Shown piece after piece: positions 1-7,072 of a DNA stretch of 22,421 nucleotides. The DNA comes from Bryobacteraceae bacterium. Its GTDB lineage: Bacteria; Acidobacteriota; Terriglobia; Bryobacterales; Bryobacteraceae. The notes beneath the pieces are model-generated. The model had not been told where the DNA came from. It searched no databases and saw only the letters and a list, made by a program, of their open reading frames with translations. The stretch covers positions 1 through 22,421 of the forward strand of contig JARKOC010000353.1 in the NCBI GenBank assembly GCA_029975915.1, written 5' to 3'. The stretch's first letter is position 1, and every line of letters begins with the position of its first letter. Made by a program: the position numbers and the translations under genes.

Positions 1-195
1 CATCGGCTCGCGCCTTTGCTCCGCGCTTCTTTCAGACCCCGCCTCGCGGCGACGCCCTTGCGCTTCGCTATGACTTCACCTCCATCAGGTTGTCAAAGGG
101 ACTTCCACCCTCAAGCTGTCGAACATGCTCGGCACACAAAGCTAGCGGCCCGCCGCCTTTTGGCAACGGGCCGCTGAACTGCCGGGGATTCAGGG
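1..195. other. Left-edge stretch without a recognised gene
   Basis: GC-rich DNA downstream (on the minus strand) of the first mini-cytochrome. It holds one clear hairpin, listed separately. Short open frames exist on both strands but none carries a recognisable domain, signal peptide or ribosome-binding site. A gene continuing from beyond the left edge cannot be excluded. Confidence 0.4.
144..175 (-). terminator. Hairpin after first mini-cytochrome
   Basis: A perfect 9-bp inverted repeat, AGCGGCCCG at 144-152 and CGGGCCGCT at 167-175, flanks a 14-nt loop. It starts about 20 nt past the stop of the cytochrome ending at 196. Read on the minus strand it is followed by a modest T-rich stretch (agctttgtg). 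A factor-independent terminator is likely but the U-tract is weak. Confidence 0.45.
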
Positions 196-408
196 CTATT
201 TCGTCGGCGCGCCCTCGAGGGTCTTCTTTTCCTTGTAGAACTTGCCGACGTTGTTCAAGTCTTTCGACCCGGCCTTCACATGACAAGTCGTACAAGGCTT
301 CTTTTCCTTCTTCGACATCTCCTTGGTGGCGTAAGCCGCGCCGCCGCCCAGCATGAGCACCGCCGCAAACGCGGCAGCCGGAAATACCAAACGAACTACT
401 TTCTTCAT
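196..408 (-). CDS. Exported mini monohaem cytochrome c (paralogue A)
   Basis: A 70-residue protein with an N-terminal signal peptide (MKK, then a hydrophobic run, likely cleavage after AYA at residue 27). The mature part has one haem-c attachment motif, CTTCH (C39, C42, H43), in the lysine-rich context KKEKKPCTTCHVK. It should carry one covalent haem outside the cytoplasmic membrane; its redox partner is unknown. The ATG at 408 is chosen because it begins exactly at the signal peptide; an upstream ATG at 474 in the same frame adds a non-signal-like extension. GGGAG lies about 13 nt upstream. It is much smaller than ordinary class I cytochromes, and no distal Met ligand is obvious apart from M31, before the motif. 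The next gene upstream is a close paralogue. Confidence 0.82.
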   Translation of the reverse strand: MKKVVRLVFPAAAFAAVLMLGGGAAYATKEMSKKEKKPCTTCHVKAGSKDLNNVGKFYKEKKTLEGAPTK

Positions 409-480
409 ACTTGCTTGACTCCCAGATTCGCCGCAAGATGCGGCTGCCCTTGAGTTTACCAGACAACAAGACAATAACGA

Positions 481-508
481 ACCGGCCTTCCCACGTGAGA
501 AGGCCGGT
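481..508 (-). terminator. Terminator between the two mini-cytochromes
   Basis: A perfect 9-bp stem, ACCGGCCTT (481-489) and AAGGCCGGT (500-508), with a 10-nt loop. On the minus strand it is followed by tcgttattgtcttgttg, which is U-rich. It lies about 20 nt past the stop of paralogue B, so the two cytochrome genes are probably separately terminated. Confidence 0.6.
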
Positions 509-528
509 CCGAATTACGCGATCCCAGT

Positions 529-741
529 CTACTTCGCCTCAGGAGCGCCGTCGAGCGTCTTCTTTTCCTTGTAGTACTTGCCAACGTCGTTCAACTTCTT
601 CATGTCGCCTTTGACGTGACAAGTTGTGCAAGGCTTCTTCTCCTTCTTCGACATCTCCTTGGTGGCGAAGGACGGCGAGCCCGTGACGAAAATCAGGCCG
701 AGCAGCGCGGCCGCGGGCAATAGCAAACGAAAGAGCTTCAT
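529..741 (-). CDS. Exported mini monohaem cytochrome c (paralogue B)
   Basis: A 70-residue protein of the same design as the gene at 196-408: signal peptide (MKLFRLLLPAAALLG..., likely cleavage after SFA at residue 26), then one CTTCH haem-binding motif (C38, C41, H42). The segment TKEMSKKEKKPCTTCHVK is identical in both proteins, while the signal peptides and the residues after the motif have diverged. The C-terminal part KxYKEKKTLxGAP is also shared. A strong ribosome-binding site, AGGGAGGT, sits 5-12 nt before the ATG at 741. A possible -10 hexamer TAGAAT (complement of 783-788) lies upstream. A periplasmic electron-transfer role is inferred from the haem motif; no partner oxidase or reductase is in the window. 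Confidence 0.85.
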   Translation of the reverse strand: MKLFRLLLPAAALLGLIFVTGSPSFATKEMSKKEKKPCTTCHVKGDMKKLNDVGKYYKEKKTLDGAPEAK

Positions 742-846
742 CGGACCTCCCTGATGTCCGCCCTATGGGCCAGACAGCAATCATTCTATCATCATCCAGA
801 TAGACTCAGGATAAGCAGGTCTGGTTACATCAATCCCGCGTGAAAT

Positions 847-1716
847 CTACCGGTCCATGCGACGCAGCGTTTCGTGTACCACACGCCCGGCGGCCTCAAA
901 GCTCTTCGGAGACAACTTGTCCATGGTGTCCTCAGGTGTATGCCACCAACTATGGCCTGGGCCATACTCGAAATCGATCAGATTGACTGCCCGCACGCCG
1001 TTCCGGAGGAAGGGCACGTGATCATCCTCGATTGCGTAAGGCCGGGTATCGAAATGGCCTCCATAGCCCAACTCCCTGGCAACCTGCCAGACGAGCCTCT
1101 GCAGAGGCTCCGAAGAGTACATCTCTTTTACGATTTTCAGGTCACGGTCGCCGATCATATCCACGTTGATCAGCGCTTTCAGCCGGGCAATGGTCCCGTC
1201 ATTCCGCCATTTCGACGCAAGGTGACGGCTACCGTAGAGGGAATCACTCTCAGACCACTCGCCGAAAGCCTCCTCCCCGTCAAAGAAAATCAGATAGACG
1301 TCATGGCCGAAGGATTCGTCCTTGAGTGCGCGCGCCAATTCGAGCAGCAGCCCAGTGGATGAGCCGGCGTCATTTGCGCCAATGAAGCGGAACGGGAAAC
1401 GTTTGGTGTCATAATGGCCCGACACTGCCAGGGCCGCTGGTCCACGCCCCTTTTTCAGGGCGATGACGTTCTTCATGCTGACCCGTCCGTCGGGAGTCTG
1501 CGCCGTGAACGGATCTTCAATCACCTGCCACCCGAATTCGCGCAACTTCTGGGCGATGAATGCCTGCAACCGCTTGCTCGCCGCCGAACCGGGGGGCCGC
1601 GGGCCAAACTCGACTACTTGGCGAGTGAGATCCAAAGCCGACGCGCCAGAGACCTGACCCGCCTGCAATGTTGCGGCAAAGAGGAGAGATGCTGTCAACG
1701 CCGTATGGCAATGCAT
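847..1716 (-). CDS. Secreted M28-family zinc peptidase, glutaminyl-cyclase-like
   Basis: A 289-residue protein with a signal peptide (residues 1 to ~25) and one M28 catalytic domain. Visible metal and catalytic positions are SGHYDTK (~100-105), GANDAGSST with D116 as a likely zinc ligand, FDGEEAF with E148/E149, NVDMIGD (~184-190) and EDDHVPF with H233. The single-zinc pattern and GHSWWHTPEDT (~254-263) resemble secreted glutaminyl-peptide cyclotransferases as well as M28 aminopeptidases, so either N-terminal pyroglutamate formation or aminopeptidase activity is possible. Its ATG lies inside the end of the upstream methyltransferase gene (22-bp overlap), making it the last gene of the glycosyltransferase operon. 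It acts outside the cytoplasm. Confidence 0.85.
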   Translation of the reverse strand: MHCHTALTASLLFAATLQAGQVSGASALDLTRQVVEFGPRPPGSAASKRLQAFIAQKLREFGWQVIEDPFTAQTPDGRVSMKNVIALKKGRGPAALAVSGHYDTKRFPFRFIGANDAGSSTGLLLELARALKDESFGHDVYLIFFDGEEAFGEWSESDSLYGSRHLASKWRNDGTIARLKALINVDMIGDRDLKIVKEMYSSEPLQRLVWQVARELGYGGHFDTRPYAIEDDHVPFLRNGVRAVNLIDFEYGPGHSWWHTPEDTMDKLSPKSFEAAGRVVHETLRRMDR

Positions 1717-2381
1717 GAGTATCCCAATGTGTAGGATCGTGTCGCGTCCAAGCCATCGAGACAGGGCAGGATCAAAGCCGGAACGCCAAAAAAGAGCAAT
1801 CCCGCCGGCCTCAACCAGAGCGGCAGCAATGTTGTCGCGGCGAGCAGTCTTCTGGCGAGAAGACGAAACAGCCCCCCGGCCGGTTCCAGTTCGGAGATAT
1901 TGAACCCGGTCTCGCCAAGGAGGAACTCAAGCCCGTGCCGGGTGAAACGGAAGTAGTCGTGCGGCGCCTGGTGCACCTCCCACTGGTGCGGCGCGACGAT
2001 CAGGAAACGGGCGCCTGGCTTGAGGACCCTTGCGATCTCGGCCAGCGCGTCGCCGGGCCGCTTCAAGTGCTCAATGGTCACAATCATGAGAGCGGCGTCG
2101 AAGCACTGAGTGGCAAAGGGCAATCTCTCAAGGTTAGCCATGGCGTCAAGCCGGCGGTAGTCCCAACTCCCGTCGCCAATTGCCAGATCGACGCCGGTAT
2201 ATCTTTGCCGGACAAACGCAGCAGCGTGCCTGGACTCGCCGGCCCCCGCATCCAGCACCCGCGCTCCTACTGCCAGCCCGCCGGCAAATGAGGCGACCTT
2301 GTCTTCGATCATCGTCTCGAAATGGTAGATATGGCGGATCAACCATGTAGGCAGGATCCTGCGGGCGCGCTCGTAAGTCAC
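1695..2381 (-). CDS. Class I SAM-dependent methyltransferase
   Basis: A 228-residue protein of the Methyltransf_11 type. The SAM-binding loop is VLDAGAGESRH (~42-52), followed by YTGVDLAIG (acidic end of beta2), LERLPFATQCFDAAL and the LARVLKPGG-like motif IARVLKPGARFLIV. The C-terminal third contains a hydrophobic segment (~185-212) that may associate with the membrane. The start is GTG at 2381, overlapping the upstream stop as GTGA, typical of translational coupling. With a glycosyltransferase and a second methyltransferase in the same operon it probably modifies a glycan or lipid-linked sugar, but the substrate cannot be read from the sequence. Confidence 0.85.
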   Translation of the reverse strand: MTYERARRILPTWLIRHIYHFETMIEDKVASFAGGLAVGARVLDAGAGESRHAAAFVRQRYTGVDLAIGDGSWDYRRLDAMANLERLPFATQCFDAALMIVTIEHLKRPGDALAEIARVLKPGARFLIVAPHQWEVHQAPHDYFRFTRHGLEFLLGETGFNISELEPAGGLFRLLARRLLAATTLLPLWLRPAGLLFFGVPALILPCLDGLDATRSYTLGYSCIAIRR

Positions 2382-3364
2382 GGCTCAGGCGCTTCCTTGA
2401 CGCGGGCCTGTATCATGATGGTCGAACCAGCGTGAGCGAGCGCTTCGAGCAGCGTGAAAGGAAGCGAGATCAGGAACAGCAGAAAGTACAGCACGTCCTT
2501 CACCATTTTCTTCCGCGGCGTCTCCTTTACCCCTCGGACCCTTCGCGACATCGGATCGAGCCATGACGCCATGGACGTTGCCATACCCGCAGGGTTGTCG
2601 CGCAACGAGAAGTGCTTCACCCGTTCGACCTCGAATCCGCAGTATTCGAGCATATTACGCAGATCGGACTCCTTGAAGTCGATCAAGTGGCGCGGGATGT
2701 CGAGTCCGTTCCAATTCTCTCCAAACAGCAGAAATTGCCAGCACCCCGCGTTTGGGGTTTGGATGACGAGCCGTCCGCCCGGCGCAAGCAATTCACGCGC
2801 CGCCTCAACGTAGGCCACCGGATCGTAGAGGTGTTCAAGCACGTGAAACATCGTGACCACGGAGAAGGAAGCCGCGGCAAATGGGGCGCGAGTGAGCGCA
2901 CCACAAACGGCTGGAACGCCGTTGGCGCCCCAGGCAACCGCCGCCGCGTCCACGGAATAATCGAGGCCAGCCAACCTCTCCTCCGGTAAGCCCAGTTCCC
3001 GCAGCAGGAGGCCGCCCCCGCATCCGACATCCAGCACACGTCCTTTGCCGCCAGCATCGGCAACCGCCCGCTCCACGAAACGGACGTGATCTCGCAGCAC
3101 AAGACGGCGCCAAGCTTCCGCCAACCGGTCTGCCGTGTCAGTTCCGCCGTCGAACCAGTAGTTATCGGGGTAATAGGAGCGAAGCTGTTCCGGGGACGGC
3201 TTCGGATAAAGCCTGACCAGACGGCAGTCGGCGCATTCAACCACCAGGAAATGCTCGGTCGTGGTCGCGTACAGCTTGTCGGTTCCGTGACACAGCGTCT
3301 TCACCCGCGCACAACCGCAAGCGGGGCACGCATCGTCTTGGGCTACTGAAGAGGTCTCCCTCAG
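2378..3364 (-). CDS. Zinc-ribbon class I SAM methyltransferase (putative CTG start)
   Basis: A protein of about 328 residues. An N-terminal CPACGC...C..C zinc-ribbon-like segment is followed by a SAM-binding domain (VLDVGCGGGLLL, GLDYS, FSVVTMFHVLEHLYDP, LLAPGGRLVIQTPN) and a hydrophobic C-terminal stretch (DVLYFLLFLISLPFTLLEA). Such proteins are common in O-antigen and exopolysaccharide clusters. The frame is open far upstream, but that part overlaps the glycosyltransferase gene and looks non-native. No ATG, GTG or TTG lies between the upstream stop and the zinc ribbon. The most economical start is CTG at 3364, overlapping the upstream TGA as CTGA. A GTG further in would destroy the zinc ribbon. 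The function is well supported; the start is uncertain. Confidence 0.8.
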   Translation of the reverse strand: MRETSSVAQDDACPACGCARVKTLCHGTDKLYATTTEHFLVVECADCRLVRLYPKPSPEQLRSYYPDNYWFDGGTDTADRLAEAWRRLVLRDHVRFVERAVADAGGKGRVLDVGCGGGLLLRELGLPEERLAGLDYSVDAAAVAWGANGVPAVCGALTRAPFAAASFSVVTMFHVLEHLYDPVAYVEAARELLAPGGRLVIQTPNAGCWQFLLFGENWNGLDIPRHLIDFKESDLRNMLEYCGFEVERVKHFSLRDNPAGMATSMASWLDPMSRRVRGVKETPRKKMVKDVLYFLLFLISLPFTLLEALAHAGSTIMIQARVKEAPEP

Positions 3365-4431
3365 AACTGGCGGCCGCGCTGCTCCACCGCGCTCTCGCTC
3401 AACTCCGTCAGGCTGATTCGGTACTTCAGAAGCAGCTGCTTCACCTGCCCTGGAGTCAGTTTTCTGAGCCTCCTGAATGCCCGCCGCTTCGCCAGCGTCC
3501 GGGGCAGCATCGCTAGTGCCGAAACATCCCCCGCCATCATCGCCCCCAGCGCTTTCAATTTCGAACTCCAACCCGGGAAGCGGCTGATTTCCCCTTTGCC
3601 TCGCACGGCGGCTCTTGCGCCCGAGACCAGCCTTGCCAGGTAGTGAAGACCGTTTAGCCACAAAAGACTTCCAGGAAATAGTTTAGCCGCTAGAAGGACA
3701 CGGTTGCGCTCAATCAGCCGTAACCGTTGAAAAGAAAGGAGCCCGAGTGTCGCCCCCCGGTGATGGCGCACCACCGCGCCGGGCATGTACAGGCATCGCC
3801 AGCCGGCGACGCGGGCGCGAAGCCCGAGTTCGGCATCGTCCCCATAAGCGAAGAGGTCCTCGTCGAAACCGCCTATCTCGTCAAGCATCGACTTGCGATA
3901 CATGCAGGCCGCTCCGTCCGGCCAAAGGACTTCCTCTTCTGCATCGTACTGGCCCCTGTCGAGTTCGCCCGCCCCCCGGCCACGGTTTTGTCCATCGAGC
4001 CAGATCAAATGGCCCACTTTGTCGATCTGCTGGGGATCTTCCCAGACGAGGATCTTCGACGCCGCCATCCCGACATCCGGAGAGCGGGTGAATGCCCTCA
4101 GCAGATGTTCAATCCATCCAGGTTCAGCCTCGGCATCGTTGTTGAGTAAAGCGATGAATTCGCCTCGGGCCATGGCGATGCCCTGGTTGTTCGCTCCGCA
4201 GAAACCGCGGTTCTCACGATTGACGATGAGCGAAATTGGGTACGGAGCGGTGGCTGCGTATTCGTTCACCCATATCGGCGATCCGTCCGTGCTGGCGTTG
4301 TCGACAACGATGGTTTCAAAGCTGACGCCGGTCTGCAGTTCCAGCGATCGCAAACATGCTTCCAGATACGCCTGCCGGTTCAGGTTCACCACGATGACGC
4401 TGACCAGCGGCTGGAAGTCCTTTTGAATCAA
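3361..4431 (-). CDS. GT2-family glycosyltransferase, rhamnosyltransferase-like
   Basis: About 356 residues from a TTG start at 4431. The GT-A fold is seen in LVSVIVVNLNRQAYLEACLRS at the N-terminus, VVDNASTDGSP, LNNDAEAEPGW (NDA in the DxD position for nucleotide-sugar and metal binding) and GGFDEDLFAYGDDAELGLR (acceptor-side acidic motif). This is the WbbL/RfbF-like GT2 group that adds sugars to lipid-linked or surface polysaccharides on the cytoplasmic face. No ATG is in frame near the domain start. The TTG gives a protein beginning a few residues before the first beta-strand, whereas the longer reading back to 4683 runs through the divergent gene and is unlike any family member. It is the first gene of a four-gene overlapping operon. 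Confidence 0.85.
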   Translation of the reverse strand: MIQKDFQPLVSVIVVNLNRQAYLEACLRSLELQTGVSFETIVVDNASTDGSPIWVNEYAATAPYPISLIVNRENRGFCGANNQGIAMARGEFIALLNNDAEAEPGWIEHLLRAFTRSPDVGMAASKILVWEDPQQIDKVGHLIWLDGQNRGRGAGELDRGQYDAEEEVLWPDGAACMYRKSMLDEIGGFDEDLFAYGDDAELGLRARVAGWRCLYMPGAVVRHHRGATLGLLSFQRLRLIERNRVLLAAKLFPGSLLWLNGLHYLARLVSGARAAVRGKGEISRFPGWSSKLKALGAMMAGDVSALAMLPRTLAKRRAFRRLRKLTPGQVKQLLLKYRISLTELSESAVEQRGRQF

Positions 4432-4436
4432 GTGTT

Positions 4437-4445
4437 GTATGATAC
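4437..4445 (+). promoter_or_regulatory. Possible -10 element with small palindrome in the 4431/4470 divergent gap
   Basis: The only 38-bp gap between two divergent genes contains TATGAT at 4438-4443, inside the palindrome GTATgATAC (4437-4445). On the plus strand it would place a transcription start about 20 nt before the ATG at 4470. No good -35 is visible, so this is tentative. Confidence 0.25.
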
Positions 4446-4469
4446 CAGTTCGGGGATGCCACAGCAAAA

Positions 4470-5414
4470 ATGGTGACTCTCGGCCAGCGTTTGAAGGCCG
4501 AACGCGAAAAGCGCGGTCTGACCATCGAGAAGCTTGCCGCTGAAACGCGGATTCACGCCCGGTACTTCGAGGCGATCGAAGAAGACAGGACTGCGGATTT
4601 GCCGAGCGGCTTCTTCTATCGCAGCTTCCTGCGCCAATATGCCAGAATCCTGGGTCTGCCTGAATCCGACTACAGTGGTGCAATCCAGCGTTCGCTCGAT
4701 GCCGAAGCTGAACAATTGGATGCCCAGGAGACGGCGCTCCCCCAGCGCAATATCGTTGTCCCCCCGATGCCGACTGGCCGTTTCAACGCGGGCGAGGAGG
4801 CAAAACGGTGGCTGACCCGCCTCGCTGTCTTGGTGCTCGTGAGCGCCGGAGCCTCGGGAGTCTACTACCTTTATCAGCACTGGAGAGCGCCCGCCTCCGG
4901 CCTCCCAATTGCGCAGGACAGCCGCGAACCCGAGCAGCGAGCGGCCGAATCTCAGGCGCAACCCATCGCGCCAGCCCCCAAGGCGCAGGGTGAGGCTCAA
5001 CCTGAAGCTCCGGCCAATCCCCCAGTATCTGGAGCCGCCGATCTTTCCGTAGCCGCAACAGGCGGTGGCGCGGTGAACCCCGCAGGCGAGCCGGGTTCCG
5101 CGCTGAACCTGACTCTGGTCGCCAGCGCAGACAGCTGGATTCATCTCACTGCCGACGGGCGGACCATCTTCATGGACGTCCTGAAGGCAGGACAGGCGCG
5201 AGTTTTCCGCGGATCATCGTTTATGCGCCTGCGGACCGGCAATGCCGGTGGATTCTCGATGGAGTTTAACGGAGCAGCGGTTCCCCCTGCCGGTCCGATC
5301 GGCCAGGTCCGGACCATCGAATTCACCTCGGAGGGAGCCAGGGTCGTCACGCCGCCGCTAGTGAAGCCCGAAGTAACCCCGTTGCCCTTCCCGCAGAGGG
5401 AAAACCCGGACTAA
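4470..5414 (+). CDS. RodZ-like protein: N-terminal HTH, one membrane span, C-terminal DUF4115
   Basis: A 314-residue protein. Residues 3-65 form an XRE/HTH_25 helix-turn-helix (LGQRLKAEREKRGLTIEKLA...), residues ~114-135 a single membrane span, 140-205 a Pro/Ala/Gln-rich linker, and 212-293 a DUF4115-type beta domain (LTLVASADSWIHLTADG...VLKAGQARVF...). This is the RodZ architecture: cytoplasmic HTH contacting the MreB cytoskeleton, with a periplasmic beta domain involved in cell-shape maintenance. No mreB or other shape gene is adjacent, and the HTH could instead bind DNA, so a RodZ role is family-based inference. It faces away from the glycosyltransferase operon and converges on hspR. Confidence 0.83.
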   Translation: MVTLGQRLKAEREKRGLTIEKLAAETRIHARYFEAIEEDRTADLPSGFFYRSFLRQYARILGLPESDYSGAIQRSLDAEAEQLDAQETALPQRNIVVPPMPTGRFNAGEEAKRWLTRLAVLVLVSAGASGVYYLYQHWRAPASGLPIAQDSREPEQRAAESQAQPIAPAPKAQGEAQPEAPANPPVSGAADLSVAATGGGAVNPAGEPGSALNLTLVASADSWIHLTADGRTIFMDVLKAGQARVFRGSSFMRLRTGNAGGFSMEFNGAAVPPAGPIGQVRTIEFTSEGARVVTPPLVKPEVTPLPFPQRENPD

Positions 5415-5446
5415 GCCCGGATACTGAATCGCGTCAAAGGTCCTCT

Positions 5447-5470
5447 GGCGCTGGCCGCCTAGGATTTTTT
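5447..5470 (+). terminator. Weak terminator after the RodZ-like gene
   Basis: A short stem, GGCG (5447-5450) and CGCC (5456-5459), followed within a few bases by a run of six T (5465-5470). It lies between convergent genes and overlaps the end of hspR. The stem is only 4 bp, so support is modest. Confidence 0.3.
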
Positions 5471-5860
5471 CCTCTTTTGAGGCTCACCCGTTTCCTCCGC
5501 CCGGGCAACCCGCATGAGAGCGAAGGCCGGCTCAGGCGCGGCATGCGCCAGGTTCCGGCGCAGTTCAAGATTGAGCTGATGAACAAACTCCTCGATCTGA
5601 ACCTGCATCGCAGCCATCTTTTCCCTCATGTTGAGGATGATCTCCACGCCGGCTAGGTTCACGCCGAGTTCGCGCGTCAGTTCCAGGATCACTTCCAGGC
5701 GCTGCAAATCCTCGTCCGTGTACAACCGCGTGTTGCCCTCGCTACGCGATGGCAGCAGCAGGCCTTCCCGTTCATACATCCGCAGCGTTTGCGGATGGAT
5801 CTGGTATTTCTCGGCAACCGCCGAAATCATGTAGCCCGCTTTGGCCTTTGCCCTTGCCAC
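5459..5860 (-). CDS. hspR: HspR, MerR-family heat-shock repressor
   Basis: A 133-residue MerR-type regulator. The winged HTH begins YMISAVAEKYQIHPQTLRMYEREGLL (residues 10-35), continues with SRSEGNTRLYTDEDLQRLE, then a helical coiled-coil segment (~78-105, MREKMAAMQVQIEEFVHQLNLEL). HspR proteins repress dnaK operons and use DnaK as co-repressor; they lack the effector domain of classical MerR proteins, consistent with the short length. The start is GTG at 5860, 6 bp after the dnaJ stop; the ATG at codon 11 would clip the first helix of the HTH. As third gene of dnaK-dnaJ-hspR it would be under its own control. The lysine-rich tail (QKRKKS) is ordinary for the family. Confidence 0.9.
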   Translation of the reverse strand: MARAKAKAGYMISAVAEKYQIHPQTLRMYEREGLLLPSRSEGNTRLYTDEDLQRLEVILELTRELGVNLAGVEIILNMREKMAAMQVQIEEFVHQLNLELRRNLAHAAPEPAFALMRVARAEETGEPQKRKKS

Positions 5861-5866
5861 GTGGAT

Positions 5867-7048
5867 CTACCCCTTCGCCTGGACCTTTTCCCACAACTCA
5901 GCCCGCGGATCCCGCAAATCGACCTGCGCCAGTTTACGCAGCAGGTCGCGCGTCCGTTCGTCCCGCACGTCCGGAGATTGGATACCGATCTCGACGATCT
6001 GATCTCCCCGGGCTCCCTTCCGCGAATTGTATACGCCCTTCTCGCGCAAACGGAACTTCTGGCCGTTCTGTGTGCCCGGCGGGATCTTCAGCAATGCCTT
6101 GCCGTCCACCGTCGGCACCTCGATCCGCGCCCCCAACCCGGCTTCGCTCACCGAGACCGGGATGGCGATGTGGATATCGTCGGATTCCCGGCGGAACAAT
6201 GGGTGCGGCTGCACTCGCACCGTGATGAACAAGTCCCCTGAGGGGGCTCCCATCGTCCCGGAGTTGCCTTTCCCGGCAACCCGCAGCCTCGATCCGTCGC
6301 TGGCGCCCGGAGGGATACGGACTTCGACGTTCTCCTCGCTCGCCACGCGCCCCTCGCCCCGGCATTCGGGACACGCGCTGCGCAGCCGTCCCGTCCCGCC
6401 ACAATGCTGGCAGGTAAGGGAAAATCTCATCGCGCCGGCCATTTGGCTGACGTTACCGGAGCCTTTGCAGGAGGGACACACTTGCGAGCCTCCACCAGAG
6501 GAGCCAGTGCCGTGGCACCGCCCGCAAGTGTCCAGCCGGTGGATACGAATACGGACCTGAGCTCCCTGAATCGACTGCCAGAAATCAATCGACAGCGCGT
6601 ATTCAAGATCTGTCCCCTTGGTGGCCGCAGCAGGAGCTTCGCTCTGGTGCCCCTGGCGGCCAAAAAATTGGCTAAACAGGTCGCTGAAAGAGCCCGCCCC
6701 TGTTCCCGCGCCGCCGAATCCGCCCTTGGCTCCGGCGGCCCCGGAAAACACATCGGAAAAGTCGAATCCGCCGAAATCGAAACCGCCGTGGGGACCGCCT
6801 CCGCCTGCGCCCGGGAAGCCCTGCTCGGTGTAGAAGCCAAACTGATCGTACATCTTGCGCTTCTTCGAGTCGCACAAAACGTCGTTGGCTTCCTGAATTT
6901 CCTTGAATCGTTCCTCGGCTGCCTTATCGCCGGGATTCAAGTCAGGATGATATTTGCGGGCGAGCCTGCGGTACGCCTTGCGGATGTCATCCGCGGAGGC
7001 GTCCCGCTTGACTCCAAGTGTTTTGTAGTAGTCCTTCGCCGAGGCCAT
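5867..7048 (-). CDS. dnaJ: DnaJ, type I (class A) Hsp40 co-chaperone
   Basis: A 393-residue protein with all class A parts: J domain with HPD at 34-36, Gly/Phe-rich region (~75-130), four zinc-binding repeats (C175/C178, C191/C194, C213/C216, C226/C229) and two C-terminal substrate-binding beta domains (from ~233). It delivers unfolded clients to DnaK and stimulates its ATPase. It starts 24 bp after dnaK and is followed 6 bp later by hspR, so the three form one transcription unit. No nucleotide-exchange factor gene (grpE) lies in this operon. The ATG at 7048 is preceded by GGGTGAG. Confidence 0.95.
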   Translation of the reverse strand: MASAKDYYKTLGVKRDASADDIRKAYRRLARKYHPDLNPGDKAAEERFKEIQEANDVLCDSKKRKMYDQFGFYTEQGFPGAGGGGPHGGFDFGGFDFSDVFSGAAGAKGGFGGAGTGAGSFSDLFSQFFGRQGHQSEAPAAATKGTDLEYALSIDFWQSIQGAQVRIRIHRLDTCGRCHGTGSSGGGSQVCPSCKGSGNVSQMAGAMRFSLTCQHCGGTGRLRSACPECRGEGRVASEENVEVRIPPGASDGSRLRVAGKGNSGTMGAPSGDLFITVRVQPHPLFRRESDDIHIAIPVSVSEAGLGARIEVPTVDGKALLKIPPGTQNGQKFRLREKGVYNSRKGARGDQIVEIGIQSPDVRDERTRDLLRKLAQVDLRDPRAELWEKVQAKG

Positions 7049-7072
7049 GGCTCACCCGGTTCGTGATCGTGT

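Noticed and set aside
1..143. Possible short interspersed repeat at the left edge
   Set aside because: The GC-rich segment looks repetitive in style, but no second copy exists in the window, so it cannot be supported.
3365..3661. Upstream extension of the zinc-ribbon methyltransferase frame
   Set aside because: It overlaps the well-supported glycosyltransferase C-terminus and its translation is Gly/Ala/Glu-rich without family similarity.
4432..4683. N-terminal extension of the glycosyltransferase
   Set aside because: It runs antisense through the RodZ-like gene and is rich in Arg/Ser; the GT-A fold starts right after the TTG at 4431.
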